The notes below the pieces were generated by a model. The model was given only the letters and a program-made list of their open reading frames with translations. It did not search any database and was not told the DNA's origin. The translations under genes were made by a program, and so were the position numbers. 64,000 nucleotides of DNA from contig JAEZLR010000029.1 of assembly GCA_023415205.1 (NCBI GenBank), positions 1 to 64,000 of the forward strand, in the 5' to 3' direction. The stretch comes from Bacillota bacterium (GTDB lineage Bacteria; Bacillota; Clostridia; DSM-8532). Shown here in pieces: positions 32,978-41,932 of this stretch. Every line of letters starts with the position of its first letter. Position 1 is the stretch's first letter.

Positions 32978-34957
32978 TTAGCTGACATCAATGAGTTCCA
33001 TGAATTCATGGCCATGCTCGGCGATATAGTCTTTTCGTCCCTGGAGATTATCTCCCAGAAGGAGATCAAAAAACTTCTGTGTATTGTCAATATCATCGGG
33101 CATCACCTTGATTAGACGCCGGGTTTCAGGGTTCATGGTGGTTTTCCACATCATATCGGGCTCGTTCTCGCCCAGTCCCTTGGACCGTTGAATGGATACC
33201 TTCTGACCCTTGAATTTTTCCATGATCTCGGCCTTTTCTCGCTCGGTATACGCAAAGAAGCTCTGATCCTTATGGGTTATCTCAAAAAGAGGGGATTCTG
33301 CTATGTAAACCCTCCCCCGTTCAATAAGGGTGGGTACCAGCCGATACAGCATCGCCAGGATAAGGGTTCTGATCTGGTAGCCATCCACGTCGGCATCGGT
33401 GCAGATAATGATTTTATCCCACTTAAGGTTTTCATAGTCAAAGGCGCTTAAATCCTTGTTATGCTTAGTGCGTATCTCAACCCCGCAGCCTAGCACCTTG
33501 ATGAGGTCCACAATGATATCGCTCTTGAAAATGCTGTCGTATTCGGCTTTAAGGCAATTGAGAATTTTTCCCCGAACAGGCATGATGGCCTGGAACTCAC
33601 TGTCCCGCCCCATTTTTACCGAGCCTAGAGCAGAGTCGCCCTCAACAATATACAGCTCCCGCTTGGAGGTATCCTTGCTGCGGCAATCCACAAATTTTTT
33701 GACACGGCTGGAGATATCCATGGCTCCGCCCAGCTTTTTCTTGACGTCAATCCTAGCTTTTTCAGCTGATTCTCGGCTTCGCTTGTTAATGAGTACCTGG
33801 GAGGTGATCCTATCGGCCTCTTCCTTGTTTTCAATTAGATAAATCTCTAGCTGCTGCTTTAAAAAATCCGTAATGGCTTCCTGAATAAACCTGTTGCTGA
33901 TGGCCTTCTTGGTCTGGTTCTCATAGCTGGTCATGGTGGAAAAGGTATTGGTAATGAGGATAAGGCTGTCTTCAACATCATTGAAGGTAATCTTGTTCTC
34001 ATTCTTATTGTATTTATTATTGTTTTTAAGATATTTGTCCAGCTCGGTGACAAAAGCCGCGCGAACAGCCTTATCGGGCGCCCCCCCATGCTCCAGCCAA
34101 CTGGAGTTATGATAATATTCAATGGAGTTTACCTCATTGTTAAAGCAGAAGGCAATCTGCATTTTCACCTTATACTCAGGCTTGTCCTCTCTGTCACGGC
34201 CACGGGCTGATCCCTCAAAATAGCGAGGGGCCGTAAGGCCCTTCTCGCCATTGAGCTCCTGAACATAGTCCATAATACCGTTTTCATAAAGAAAGGCTTC
34301 CGTCATGCCGCTTTCTTCGTCTGTGAACTCGAAGACCAGACCGGCATTGACCACCGCCTGCCTCTTGAGAATACTTCTGAAATACTCCGCCGGAATGCGG
34401 ATATCGGTGAAAACCTCCCGGTCCGGCTTCCAGGTTTGATAGGTACCCGTATGCTCATAATCCCACTTTGTCTTCTTGAGACCGCCTACATTGTTGCCCT
34501 TCTCAAAGTGGAGCTCATACTTGTATCCATCCCTGAATACCGTCACATCCATAAACTCTGAGCTGTATTGTGTGGCGCATGCCCCCAGCCCGTTGAGGCC
34601 CAGGGCAAACTCATAATTCTCACCGGTATTGTTGGAATATTTTCCACCGGCATAGAGCTCACAATAGACCAACTCCCAATTGTACCGCTCCTCCTTGGAG
34701 TTGTACTCTACAGGTATGCCTCGCCCCTGATCCTCCACCGTAATGGAATGATCCCGATGCCGGATGACACGGATAAGTCTGCCATGGCCTTCCCTGGCTT
34801 CATCAATAGAGTTGGATAGGATTTCAAAAAACGAGTGTTGACATCCTTCCAGACCATCCGAGCCAAAGATAACGGCGGGCCTCAACCTGACACGATCTGC
34901 GCCTTTTAAAGAGGTAATGCTTTCATTTCCATAGTTTTGCTTTTGTTTGGCTGACAT
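32978..34957 (-). CDS. type IIA DNA topoisomerase subunit B (ParE/GyrB-like, divergent)
   Basis: A 659-residue ATPase subunit. GHKL motifs: E45-I-L-S-N49, D76-Q-G-R-G80 and the L-N-G-L-G-A lid; Q-T-K loop at 348-350. The Toprim metal site has E439 in V-E-G-D-S-A and D521-A-D523-V-D525; P-V-R-G-K (460-464) replaces the common P-L-R-G-K. AGGAGAG precedes the ATG. The start lies 52 bases inside the 3' end of the secreted-protein gene in another frame. With the downstream A subunit it forms an A2B2 strand-passing enzyme. Sequence is well diverged from textbook GyrB/ParE, so I avoid a symbol. Confidence 0.9.
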   Translation of the reverse strand: MSAKQKQNYGNESITSLKGADRVRLRPAVIFGSDGLEGCQHSFFEILSNSIDEAREGHGRLIRVIRHRDHSITVEDQGRGIPVEYNSKEERYNWELVYCELYAGGKYSNNTGENYEFALGLNGLGACATQYSSEFMDVTVFRDGYKYELHFEKGNNVGGLKKTKWDYEHTGTYQTWKPDREVFTDIRIPAEYFRSILKRQAVVNAGLVFEFTDEESGMTEAFLYENGIMDYVQELNGEKGLTAPRYFEGSARGRDREDKPEYKVKMQIAFCFNNEVNSIEYYHNSSWLEHGGAPDKAVRAAFVTELDKYLKNNNKYNKNENKITFNDVEDSLILITNTFSTMTSYENQTKKAISNRFIQEAITDFLKQQLEIYLIENKEEADRITSQVLINKRSRESAEKARIDVKKKLGGAMDISSRVKKFVDCRSKDTSKRELYIVEGDSALGSVKMGRDSEFQAIMPVRGKILNCLKAEYDSIFKSDIIVDLIKVLGCGVEIRTKHNKDLSAFDYENLKWDKIIICTDADVDGYQIRTLILAMLYRLVPTLIERGRVYIAESPLFEITHKDQSFFAYTEREKAEIMEKFKGQKVSIQRSKGLGENEPDMMWKTTMNPETRRLIKVMPDDIDNTQKFFDLLLGDNLQGRKDYIAEHGHEFMELIDVS

Positions 34958-35511
34958 TTTTTCTCTCCTAGAGTTCCTTTGAGATTTACGTTGAGGAGGC
35001 CGGTATTCACATTACCCGAGCATTCGATGGTGAGCCCCTCATATTCTTTGGTTATTTTGATTTTCATACTTCCCTTTTTATACTGGGCATAGGCCTCTCC
35101 AATGAGAAGACCATAGATTCCTTGGGTCTGCTTCTCGGTAAAGGCGGGCTTCATATACTCATGAATGATCTTGACAACCTTTCCGATATCCTTGTAATCC
35201 ACAGTGGGCAAATCATTGGCATCGGCTTTAATGGTCACCAGGATGCTCGTGTCATCCTTTTTAACCTCTATGGCCACATTCCCGTCCTCTGAGGTATAGC
35301 TGGCCTTATTGCTTTTATCCAGCTTAGCCGCCAGATCCTTTAAGCCGTTCCTGACAGTATCCACGGCCTCGTTCTGCACCTTACTTAAGGCTGAGGCATC
35401 AAGGCTTGATAACCCTACTGCAGCCATAACGGTACTTGGATTCAGGGTAGCCGCAGATAATGCGACCATTAAGGAAATACTTAATAATGATACCACAAAT
35501 TTTTTGTTCAT
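34906..35511 (-). CDS. secreted protein, function unknown
   Basis: A 201-residue protein with a signal peptide (M-N-K-K-F-V-V-S-L-L...V-M-A-A, about 1-31). An Ala/Lys/Asp-rich domain of helices and strands follows, with no recognised motif (I-E-V-K-K-D-D-T-S-I-L-V-T-I; M-K-I-K-I-T-K-E-Y-E-G-L-T-I-E-C). ATG 35511 has GGGAGG upstream; an in-frame start at 35541 adds ten residues before the signal. Its last 16 codons overlap the topoisomerase B gene and begin at a run of six A, so the native C-terminus may once have ended earlier. Confidence 0.65.
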   Translation of the reverse strand: MNKKFVVSLLSISLMVALSAATLNPSTVMAAVGLSSLDASALSKVQNEAVDTVRNGLKDLAAKLDKSNKASYTSEDGNVAIEVKKDDTSILVTIKADANDLPTVDYKDIGKVVKIIHEYMKPAFTEKQTQGIYGLLIGEAYAQYKKGSMKIKITKEYEGLTIECSGNVNTGLLNVNLKGTLGEKKCQPNKSKTMEMKALPL

Positions 35512-35678
35512 TAAATCATCCTCCCTTGGTGAGTTTTCCAATTTATCATGTCCAGACCAAGGGAAAACTTTGCATCTTAAAAAATGTTTTCTATTATTAT
35601 ATACAAAGGACGATGAGCCTCTTACATTTTATCAAACATCTGTTCTTTTTGCAAAGCAAGACTTTTTTATCCTCCCTC

Positions 35679-35736
35679 TTGACAGGGAGGTGCTTTAGCT
35701 GTACTATTGTATTAGTTGCTTAATACAATAGTACAG
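35679..35736 (+). promoter_or_regulatory. promoter and palindromic operator of the ytrA-type operon
   Basis: TTGACA (35679-35684) - 17 bp - TACTAT (35702-35707). A perfect 16-bp palindrome arm CTGTACTATTGTATTA (35699-35714) pairs with its inverse at 35721-35736, covering the -10 box and start site. A second small inverted repeat (35671-35677 / 35684-35690) flanks the -35 box. This is where a YtrA/GntR dimer would bind to repress its own operon. Confidence 0.85.
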
Positions 35737-35748
35737 AGGAGTGATACC

Positions 35749-36120
35749 ATGCCATGGGACTTAAAAGCTGATCGTCCCATCTATAGTCAGCTTATCGAAC
35801 AGATTGAGCTTAGAATTTTTTCGGGAGTATATCCCTTGGGCTCCAAGCTTCCCTCCGTCAGGGATTTGGCTCAGGAGGCTTCTGTGAATCCCAATACCAT
35901 GCAAAAAGCTCTTTCCAAGCTGGAAGAGGACGGACTCATTCTTACTCACCGCACAAGCGGAAGATCCGTAACGGAGGATGCCAATATGATCAAGCTAGCC
36001 AGAAACCATTTAGCTCAGGAGCAGATTATCGAATTCCTTGAAAAAATGAAGCTTCTGGGATTTGAGAAGCAGGAAACCCTCACCCTTATTACCAAGATGC
36101 TGGAGGAGATGAAAAAATGA
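35749..36120 (+). CDS. GntR-family regulator, YtrA subfamily
   Basis: A 123-residue regulator. Its winged helix-turn-helix reads P-I-Y-S-Q-L-I-E-Q-I...S-K-L-P-S-V-R-D-L-A-Q-E-A-S-V-N-P-N-T (about 9-45), and a short C-terminal dimer helix replaces the ligand domain, as in YtrA. These regulators repress small ABC exporter operons that respond to cell-wall antibiotics. ATG 35749 has GAGGAG upstream; an in-frame start at 35716 lies inside the operator. Its stop overlaps the ATPase start (ATGA). Confidence 0.9.
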   Translation: MPWDLKADRPIYSQLIEQIELRIFSGVYPLGSKLPSVRDLAQEASVNPNTMQKALSKLEEDGLILTHRTSGRSVTEDANMIKLARNHLAQEQIIEFLEKMKLLGFEKQETLTLITKMLEEMKK

Positions 36121-36815
36121 GCGCATTATTGGAATGTAACCGTCTGACAAAGACCTTTGGGAATACCCGAGCCTTATCGGACGTTAACCTGACGGTGGGG
36201 CGCGGGCGCATAGTAGGGCTACTCGGGCCCAATGGAAGTGGAAAGAGCACCCTGATCAAACTGGCCAACGACCTATTAACCCCCACAAGCGGCCAAATAC
36301 TCATAGATGGAAAAAAACCGGGGGTGGAAACAAAGAAAATCGTTTCCTTCCTGCCCGAAAAAACCTACCTTAATGACTGGATGCGTGTGCATCAGATCAT
36401 TGAGCTGTTTGCCGATTTCTATGAGAACTTCCGCCCGCAGAAAGCCTATGACATGCTCAAAAAACTGCGGATTAACCCGGAGGATAAGCTAAAAACCATG
36501 TCCAAGGGTACCAAGGAAAAGGTTCAGCTCATTCTGGTCATGAGCCGTGAGGCCGATCTTTATTTGCTGGATGAGCCCATCGGCGGTGTGGACCCGGCAG
36601 CCCGGGACTATATCCTTGATACCATCATCTCCAATTATAATGAGCAGGCTTCTGTTATTCTCTCCACCCATTTGATCTCGGATGTTGAAAAGATTCTGGA
36701 TGACGTTATTTTTATAAAGGAAGGCACTATTGTCAAGACATCCTCGGTAGATGAGATCAGGGATCAGGAAGGTAAATCGGTAGATGCCTTATTCAGGGAG
36801 GTATTCAGATGTTAA
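36117..36815 (+). CDS. ABC transporter ATPase (YtrB-like)
   Basis: A 232-residue ATPase: Walker A G-P-N-G-S-G-K-S-T (about 37-45), signature region M-S-K-G-T-K-E-K-V-Q-L (in place of LSGGQ), Walker B L-Y-L-L-D-E-P-I-G-G-V-D and the switch His in S-T-H-L-I. It energises the permease encoded next. Start and stop overlap both neighbours by four and seven bases, so the three genes are coupled. Export of a peptide or envelope-acting compound is inferred from the YtrA context. Confidence 0.92.
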   Translation: MSALLECNRLTKTFGNTRALSDVNLTVGRGRIVGLLGPNGSGKSTLIKLANDLLTPTSGQILIDGKKPGVETKKIVSFLPEKTYLNDWMRVHQIIELFADFYENFRPQKAYDMLKKLRINPEDKLKTMSKGTKEKVQLILVMSREADLYLLDEPIGGVDPAARDYILDTIISNYNEQASVILSTHLISDVEKILDDVIFIKEGTIVKTSSVDEIRDQEGKSVDALFREVFRC

Positions 36816-37600
36816 GAAAACTCTTAAAATATGAACTCAAAGCCACCGGAAGAACCCTACTCCCTCTATATATAGCCCTTGTGATCTTTGCCATTATCAA
36901 CAGATTTATCCTGGGATCATCTCCAACCATAGAGACTCCCGCCGCCATCAGTATGATAGTTTATATTAGTGTTCTGATAGGCACTCTGGTCATGACCCTT
37001 ATCGTCATGATACAACGTTTCAACAAGAATTTGCTGTCCGACGAGGGGTACCTGATGTTTACCCTTCCTACCACCCCCTGGAAGCATATTGTCAGCAAGC
37101 TGCTGGTCTCCCTGATGTGGACGATTGCAGGCGGTGTCATCGCTTTTTCAAGCATATTGATCCTTGCCGCAGATGAAATTGATCTGGCAGTCCTCTTCGA
37201 AATGATCGGGGATGTTCTGCGCTTGTTCACAGAGAGCCCTGCAGGCCTATCCTCCTTCTTCATAGTGTTGGAACTTCTTTTACTTGGATTTATTTCCCTT
37301 GCGTCAGGAGTGCTGATCATTTACGCCTCCATCGCCATTGGCCATCTTACCAGCAAGCACAGGGTATTAGTGTCCCTTGGCGCCTATATCGGACTCTTTA
37401 CCCTTTCCCAGATTTTGGCCGCCCTGTTGGGTTCCATCCCTGTTTTATCCTATATGACAGATAACGTACCAGATTTCCCTTCGGCATTGCCTCAACTACA
37501 TCTTGTTTTATGGACATTGATTCTTTTCATCGCTTTCCTCTCAGCCCTCTATTTTGCCATAACCAATACCATTCTAAACAAGCGCCTGAATCTTGAGTAG
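36809..37600 (+). CDS. ABC transporter permease (ABC-2-like)
   Basis: A 263-residue protein with six predicted helices, starting M-L-R-K-L-L-K-Y-E-L-K-A-T-G-R-T. This start is typical of permeases paired with YtrB/BcrA-type ATPases. It lacks a large outer domain. It is the last gene of the regulator-ATPase-permease operon and ends before a strong bidirectional terminator. Substrate unknown. Confidence 0.85.
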   Translation: MLRKLLKYELKATGRTLLPLYIALVIFAIINRFILGSSPTIETPAAISMIVYISVLIGTLVMTLIVMIQRFNKNLLSDEGYLMFTLPTTPWKHIVSKLLVSLMWTIAGGVIAFSSILILAADEIDLAVLFEMIGDVLRLFTESPAGLSSFFIVLELLLLGFISLASGVLIIYASIAIGHLTSKHRVLVSLGAYIGLFTLSQILAALLGSIPVLSYMTDNVPDFPSALPQLHLVLWTLILFIAFLSALYFAITNTILNKRLNLE

Positions 37601-37612
37601 TTCATTGGTCAT

Positions 37613-37652
37613 AAAAAGCCTTGGGGCCGTAAAGTGCACCCCAAGGCTTTTT
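37613..37652. terminator. bidirectional terminator between the ABC exporter and chemoreceptor genes
   Basis: Perfect 14-bp stem (37613-37626 with 37639-37652) with A-run and T-run at the two ends, between convergent genes. Confidence 0.9.
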
Positions 37653-37665
37653 GCAATTAAAGACA

Positions 37666-39780
37666 TTAAACCTTGAACTTCTTAATGGATTCATTAAGTT
37701 GAACTGCCACATCCTCCAGCCCTCTGGCATGGCTTGCCAGTTCCTCGATAGAGCTTAATTGCTCTTCGGTTGAGGCAGCCACCTCTTCGGTTGAGGCAGC
37801 AATCTGTTGGGAAACAGAGGAGATATTATGAATGGAGGCAAGGGTCTGATCCTTGTGTTGATCCATCTCAACAATTCCCGTGCCTATTTCCTCCAACTGT
37901 TGGGCCAATTGCTCCATGGAATGGTTGATCTTTGAAAAGAGCTTGGATACGGTAACCACCGCGTCATTCTGGGAATTGAGGATACTCTTTGATACTTCGG
38001 CCCGCTCTACAACCCGAGAGGTCTGCTTAACCGTGCCGTCAACAATACGTGCAATCTCCAGAGTGGCTGAGGTTGCCTGCTCTGCCAGCTTTCTGATTTC
38101 ATCTGCAACCACGGCGAAGCCCCTTCCCATTTCACCGGCGCGGGCGGCTTCTATCGCCGCATTTAAGGAAAGCAAATTGGTTTGATCGGCTATGCTATGA
38201 ATCACCTTAACAATGTTTTGGATGGTTTGAGAGTTTTGATCCAGCACATGGGCATCGTTCATGATGGCGTGAATGATCTCCGTCGTCTCCTTGGACTTGC
38301 TCTCCAGATCTTCAACAGAGGACAACCCTTCTGTTGTCAGACCGATGGTATGATGGGAAAAGTCCTTAATGGCTTTGGCGTGATCTGTAACCCCTAGAAT
38401 ATTCAAAGCCAGATCCCTCATTTTCATAACACCCTGCTCTGAATCACTTGCCTGGGCCGTAGCGCCGCAAGAGATTTCTTGAACCGTTTTGGCTACCTCA
38501 TGAGACACCAGCGTTACCTGCTGTGCAGTAAAGGCCACAGTCTTTGCAGTCTCACCCACCTTTGCCGCCGTATCGGAGGCTTCCTTGATGAGCGTTCGCA
38601 TATGGTCAATCATAAGGTTCTGGCTATTGGCCAGAGTACCCAGCTCATCCCTTCTTGTGGAACTGAACTGAATGGTTAGATCCCCGCCAATAACCTTTTG
38701 GGAGGCGCTGATGATTCTATTGATGGTCTTCCCCATGCTCAGGGCCATAAAAAGACCGATAGCTATAGCGATGGCTGCGGCAAAAATCATACATATTACT
38801 GTGATGTTGCCTATAGCCTTTGCTGAGGCTGTAAAATTCGCAGTGGGAACAAGACCAATAAGGGTATATCCAGTATCCGATACTCGGGAATAGAGGACGA
38901 TATGCTCCCTCCCCTTATACTGGGTCGTCAAGGTACCCTGATCGTCCTCCTTATTGGCGACTGCCTGAAAAAACTCAGTCTCAAAAATTTGGTTCTCAGG
39001 TAAAGTGGCATCCAGAGCTTCACCTATATTCTCCTTCACCACATAAGCAATATCCCTTTTGTCGGGACTAATGAGGTGAACCTCACTATCCTCTCCCAGA
39101 TTGATATCCTTAAGGGCATCGGTAATGAGCTCTGGCTTAATATTGATAATGAGGACACCGCAGTCTTCACCCTTCACATAGTTGCGAGCCAGCCTTAACT
39201 GGGACATACCATAGCTGGTAGAGCTGTTAGATAGCTGCTTATCCAACTCGGTATGGTAACCCACCCATACCGGAGCGCCCATATTCGCCTTAACCAACTG
39301 AATCAGTTCAGTATCCTCAACATTCTCATAGCTTTGGGGCTGAAAAATAAGTCCCGAAGTGGAGAGCGACTTGTTATTTCTTAATAACATCGTAATATTC
39401 TGTATGAACTTGTTGCTGTAAGTAAAGTTTGCCAGAGTATTAGACAAGTCCTGGAGGTATGAAAAGCTCTCCAGGGTGGTTTCCTGTGTCACTATAGAAA
39501 GATAATTGGAATAGCTTTGATCCGACGTAATCTGCCGGGATATGGTATTTACGCTCTCAAAGGACATTTCCAGATATTTGTTAACCTGTTTAATGGTTTC
39601 GATGGAGGTCTTTTTTGCCGTATCACTAATGGATGCGACTGAGCTATTATAGGACAAGACCCCCAGAAGAATGATCGGTATGACGGTAAATAAAAAGGAT
39701 GCGATGAGTTTTGTCCTGATACTAAATAGTTTCTCCGTGAAATGAGAGTGCTTCTTACCAGGTTGTTGCTGTTTCTTCAT
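37666..39780 (-). CDS. methyl-accepting chemotaxis protein
   Basis: A 704-residue receptor. TM1 (about 23-43) is followed by a large outer double-Cache-like sensor region (about 45-315: Y-K-G-R-E-H-I-V-L-Y-S-R-V-S-D-T-G-Y-T-L). TM2 (about 318-342), HAMP and a long cytoplasmic coiled-coil signalling domain follow. The hairpin tip is G-E-M-G-R-G-F-A-V-V-A-D-E-I-R-K-L-A-E, which binds CheA/CheW. The ligand is unknown; Cache domains often bind amino or organic acids. Single gene; I found no clear sigma-28 promoter. Confidence 0.95.
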   Translation of the reverse strand: MKKQQQPGKKHSHFTEKLFSIRTKLIASFLFTVIPIILLGVLSYNSSVASISDTAKKTSIETIKQVNKYLEMSFESVNTISRQITSDQSYSNYLSIVTQETTLESFSYLQDLSNTLANFTYSNKFIQNITMLLRNNKSLSTSGLIFQPQSYENVEDTELIQLVKANMGAPVWVGYHTELDKQLSNSSTSYGMSQLRLARNYVKGEDCGVLIINIKPELITDALKDINLGEDSEVHLISPDKRDIAYVVKENIGEALDATLPENQIFETEFFQAVANKEDDQGTLTTQYKGREHIVLYSRVSDTGYTLIGLVPTANFTASAKAIGNITVICMIFAAAIAIAIGLFMALSMGKTINRIISASQKVIGGDLTIQFSSTRRDELGTLANSQNLMIDHMRTLIKEASDTAAKVGETAKTVAFTAQQVTLVSHEVAKTVQEISCGATAQASDSEQGVMKMRDLALNILGVTDHAKAIKDFSHHTIGLTTEGLSSVEDLESKSKETTEIIHAIMNDAHVLDQNSQTIQNIVKVIHSIADQTNLLSLNAAIEAARAGEMGRGFAVVADEIRKLAEQATSATLEIARIVDGTVKQTSRVVERAEVSKSILNSQNDAVVTVSKLFSKINHSMEQLAQQLEEIGTGIVEMDQHKDQTLASIHNISSVSQQIAASTEEVAASTEEQLSSIEELASHARGLEDVAVQLNESIKKFKV

Positions 39781-39907
39781 GTTAGTGTACCTTCCTTAAG
39801 TCGCCATCACCATAAAGGCTGAAGTTAATCAATTGCATGCCAAGTTGTGTATATTTTCCACCAAAAAGGGGATTTGAAACACTATATGGTGAAAATAATG
39901 TAAAATG

Positions 39908-39939
39908 ATAAAAAAGACACCCGTTAAAGGGTGTCTTTT
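39908..39939 (-). terminator. terminator of the tig-clpP-clpX operon
   Basis: 11-bp stem (39912-39922 with 39929-39939) with a six-base loop. T-run on the minus strand, ~16 bases after the clpX stop codon. Confidence 0.85.
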
Positions 39940-39954
39940 GGTCGCTTAGATGTT

Positions 39955-41244
39955 CTATGATGCAGGATCTATTTCCCGCTTTTTCTTTTTCACCGGTGGA
40001 AGGGTCTTTCGCTGCTCACCATTAATCAGAGTGGGCTGCTCATTGTTGACAACGGTCTCACGGGTGATCACACACTTTTCAATATTATCCTGAGAAGGAA
40101 TATCATACATCACATCGAGCATGATGTCCTCCATGATGGCTCTAAGCCCGCGTGCCCCGATTTTTCTTTCAATGGCACGATCGGCAATAGCCTCCAGAGC
40201 GCTTTCCTCCACTTCAAGCTGCACGCCGTCCATTTCAAAGAGCTTTTTATACTGCTTGACCAAGGCATTCCTTGGTTTGGTCAGAATATCCACAAGTGCG
40301 GTCTTATCCAATTGGTTGAGGGAAACCGTCACCGGCAATCTTCCCACAAATTCGGGGATGAGCCCATACTTTAAGAGATCCTGGGGATTGACCAGGGCAA
40401 ACATTTCACCCACATCCCGATCCTTCCGGCTCTCCACCTGGGCACCAAAGCCCAGGGACTTCTTACCGATACGATTTTGTATGATTTTTTCAAGGCCATC
40501 AAAGGCACCGCCACAGATAAAGAGAATGTTGGAGGTATCAATCTGGATAAACTCCTGATGGGGATGCTTGCGGCCTCCCTGGGGAGGAACAGAAGCCATG
40601 GTACCTTCCAAAATTTTTAACAGCGCCTGTTGCACGCCTTCACCGCTAACATCGCGTGTGATGGAAGGGTTATCGGATTTACGGGAGATTTTGTCTACCT
40701 CGTCAATATAGATAATCCCTTTCTCAGCGCGTTCAATGTCATAATCCGCTGCTTGAATCAGCTTTAATAGGATATTTTCAACATCCTCGCCCACATAACC
40801 CGCCTCTGTCAAAGAAGTGGCATCCGCAATAGCAAAAGGAACATTGAGAATTTTGGCCAGGGTTTGAGCCAGATAGGTTTTCCCGCAGCCGGTAGGCCCC
40901 ATCAGCAGGATATTGCTTTTTTGAAGCTCAATATCATTCCGGGAGCTCTCGGTGCGTATGCGCTTATAGTGGTTATAGACTGCCACAGCCAGCGTACGCT
41001 TGGCTTTATCCTGACCAATGACATATTCATCCAATATTTTTTTAATTTCCTGGGGTTTAGGGATCTCATCCATGGGCTGCTCCACATGAGCATCCTCGAA
41101 CTCCTCTTCAATGATTTCAGAACAGAGCTCGATACACTCGTTGCAGATATAGACACCGGGTCCGGCCACAATCCTGTTGACCTGCTCCTGTGTCTTCCCA
41201 CAAAATGAGCATTTCACCTGTTTTTTGTCATCATATCGCGCCAT
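39955..41244 (-). CDS. clpX: ATP-dependent Clp protease ATPase subunit ClpX
   Basis: A 429-residue AAA+ unfoldase that feeds proteins to ClpP. It shows an N-terminal zinc-binding domain (C-S-F-C-G-K and C-N-E-C-I-E-L-C), Walker A G-P-T-G-C-G-K-T, pore loop G-Y-V-G-E-D-V-E, Walker B I-I-Y-I-D-E-V-D-K and sensor R-G-L-R-A-I-M-E-D. ATG 41244 is used; a GTG lies one codon upstream. It starts five bases after the clpP stop, in the conserved order tig-clpP-clpX. Confidence 0.98.
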   Translation of the reverse strand: MARYDDKKQVKCSFCGKTQEQVNRIVAGPGVYICNECIELCSEIIEEEFEDAHVEQPMDEIPKPQEIKKILDEYVIGQDKAKRTLAVAVYNHYKRIRTESSRNDIELQKSNILLMGPTGCGKTYLAQTLAKILNVPFAIADATSLTEAGYVGEDVENILLKLIQAADYDIERAEKGIIYIDEVDKISRKSDNPSITRDVSGEGVQQALLKILEGTMASVPPQGGRKHPHQEFIQIDTSNILFICGGAFDGLEKIIQNRIGKKSLGFGAQVESRKDRDVGEMFALVNPQDLLKYGLIPEFVGRLPVTVSLNQLDKTALVDILTKPRNALVKQYKKLFEMDGVQLEVEESALEAIADRAIERKIGARGLRAIMEDIMLDVMYDIPSQDNIEKCVITRETVVNNEQPTLINGEQRKTLPPVKKKKREIDPAS

Positions 41245-41248
41245 CACA

Positions 41249-41839
41249 TCACCCCGTCACTTTACGCTCCATTACCTGGTCTACCAATCCATAGTCCTTG
41301 GCTTCCTGTGCACTCATGAAGAAGTCTCTCTCCACGTCCACCTCAATCTTTGAAAGTGGTTGGCCTGTCTTCTCGCTCAGCATTCTGTTTAAGCGATCCT
41401 TCATTTTCAAAATCCATTCGGCATGGATCTTAATGTCAGTCGCCTGGCCTTTAAACCCGCCCAAGGGCTGATGAATCATGATTTCACTGTTGGGCAGAGA
41501 AAAGCGTTTCCCCTTGGCCCCTGCTGCGAGAAGGAAGGCTCCCATACTGGCAGCCAAGCCAATGCAGATAGTTGATACATCACATTTAACATAATTCATG
41601 GTATCATAAATAGCCATTCCGGATGTAATGGAACCTCCAGGACTATTTATGTAGAACTGGATGTCCTTATCAGGATCTTCGGCTTCCAGGAAAAGCATTT
41701 GTGCCACAACAAGGCTTGCGGTAACATCGTTAACCTCATCACTTAAGACAATGATCCGATCCTTTAACAGCCTTGAGTAAATATCATAGGAGCGCTCGCC
41801 TCTACTCGTTTGTTCAACAACTACTGGTACTAATGACAT
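41249..41839 (-). CDS. clpP: ATP-dependent Clp protease proteolytic subunit ClpP
   Basis: A 196-residue serine peptidase with the catalytic triad Ser98 (A-A-S-M-G), His123 (M-I-H-Q-P) and Asp172 (E-R-D-F-F). It assembles as a 14-mer and degrades proteins unfolded by ClpX. M-S-L-V-P-V-V-V-E-Q is the normal start. No CtsR-type operator is visible upstream, so it is probably read from the tig promoter. Confidence 0.98.
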   Translation of the reverse strand: MSLVPVVVEQTSRGERSYDIYSRLLKDRIIVLSDEVNDVTASLVVAQMLFLEAEDPDKDIQFYINSPGGSITSGMAIYDTMNYVKCDVSTICIGLAASMGAFLLAAGAKGKRFSLPNSEIMIHQPLGGFKGQATDIKIHAEWILKMKDRLNRMLSEKTGQPLSKIEVDVERDFFMSAQEAKDYGLVDQVMERKVTG

Positions 41840-41932
41840 AAACAGACCTCCTCTTCTTGTGTTAGTTTTCTTCTATTGATAGGATTCCACACATTGATGA
41901 GTTTTAAATAAAATTTCCCGATGCCCGAAGGC

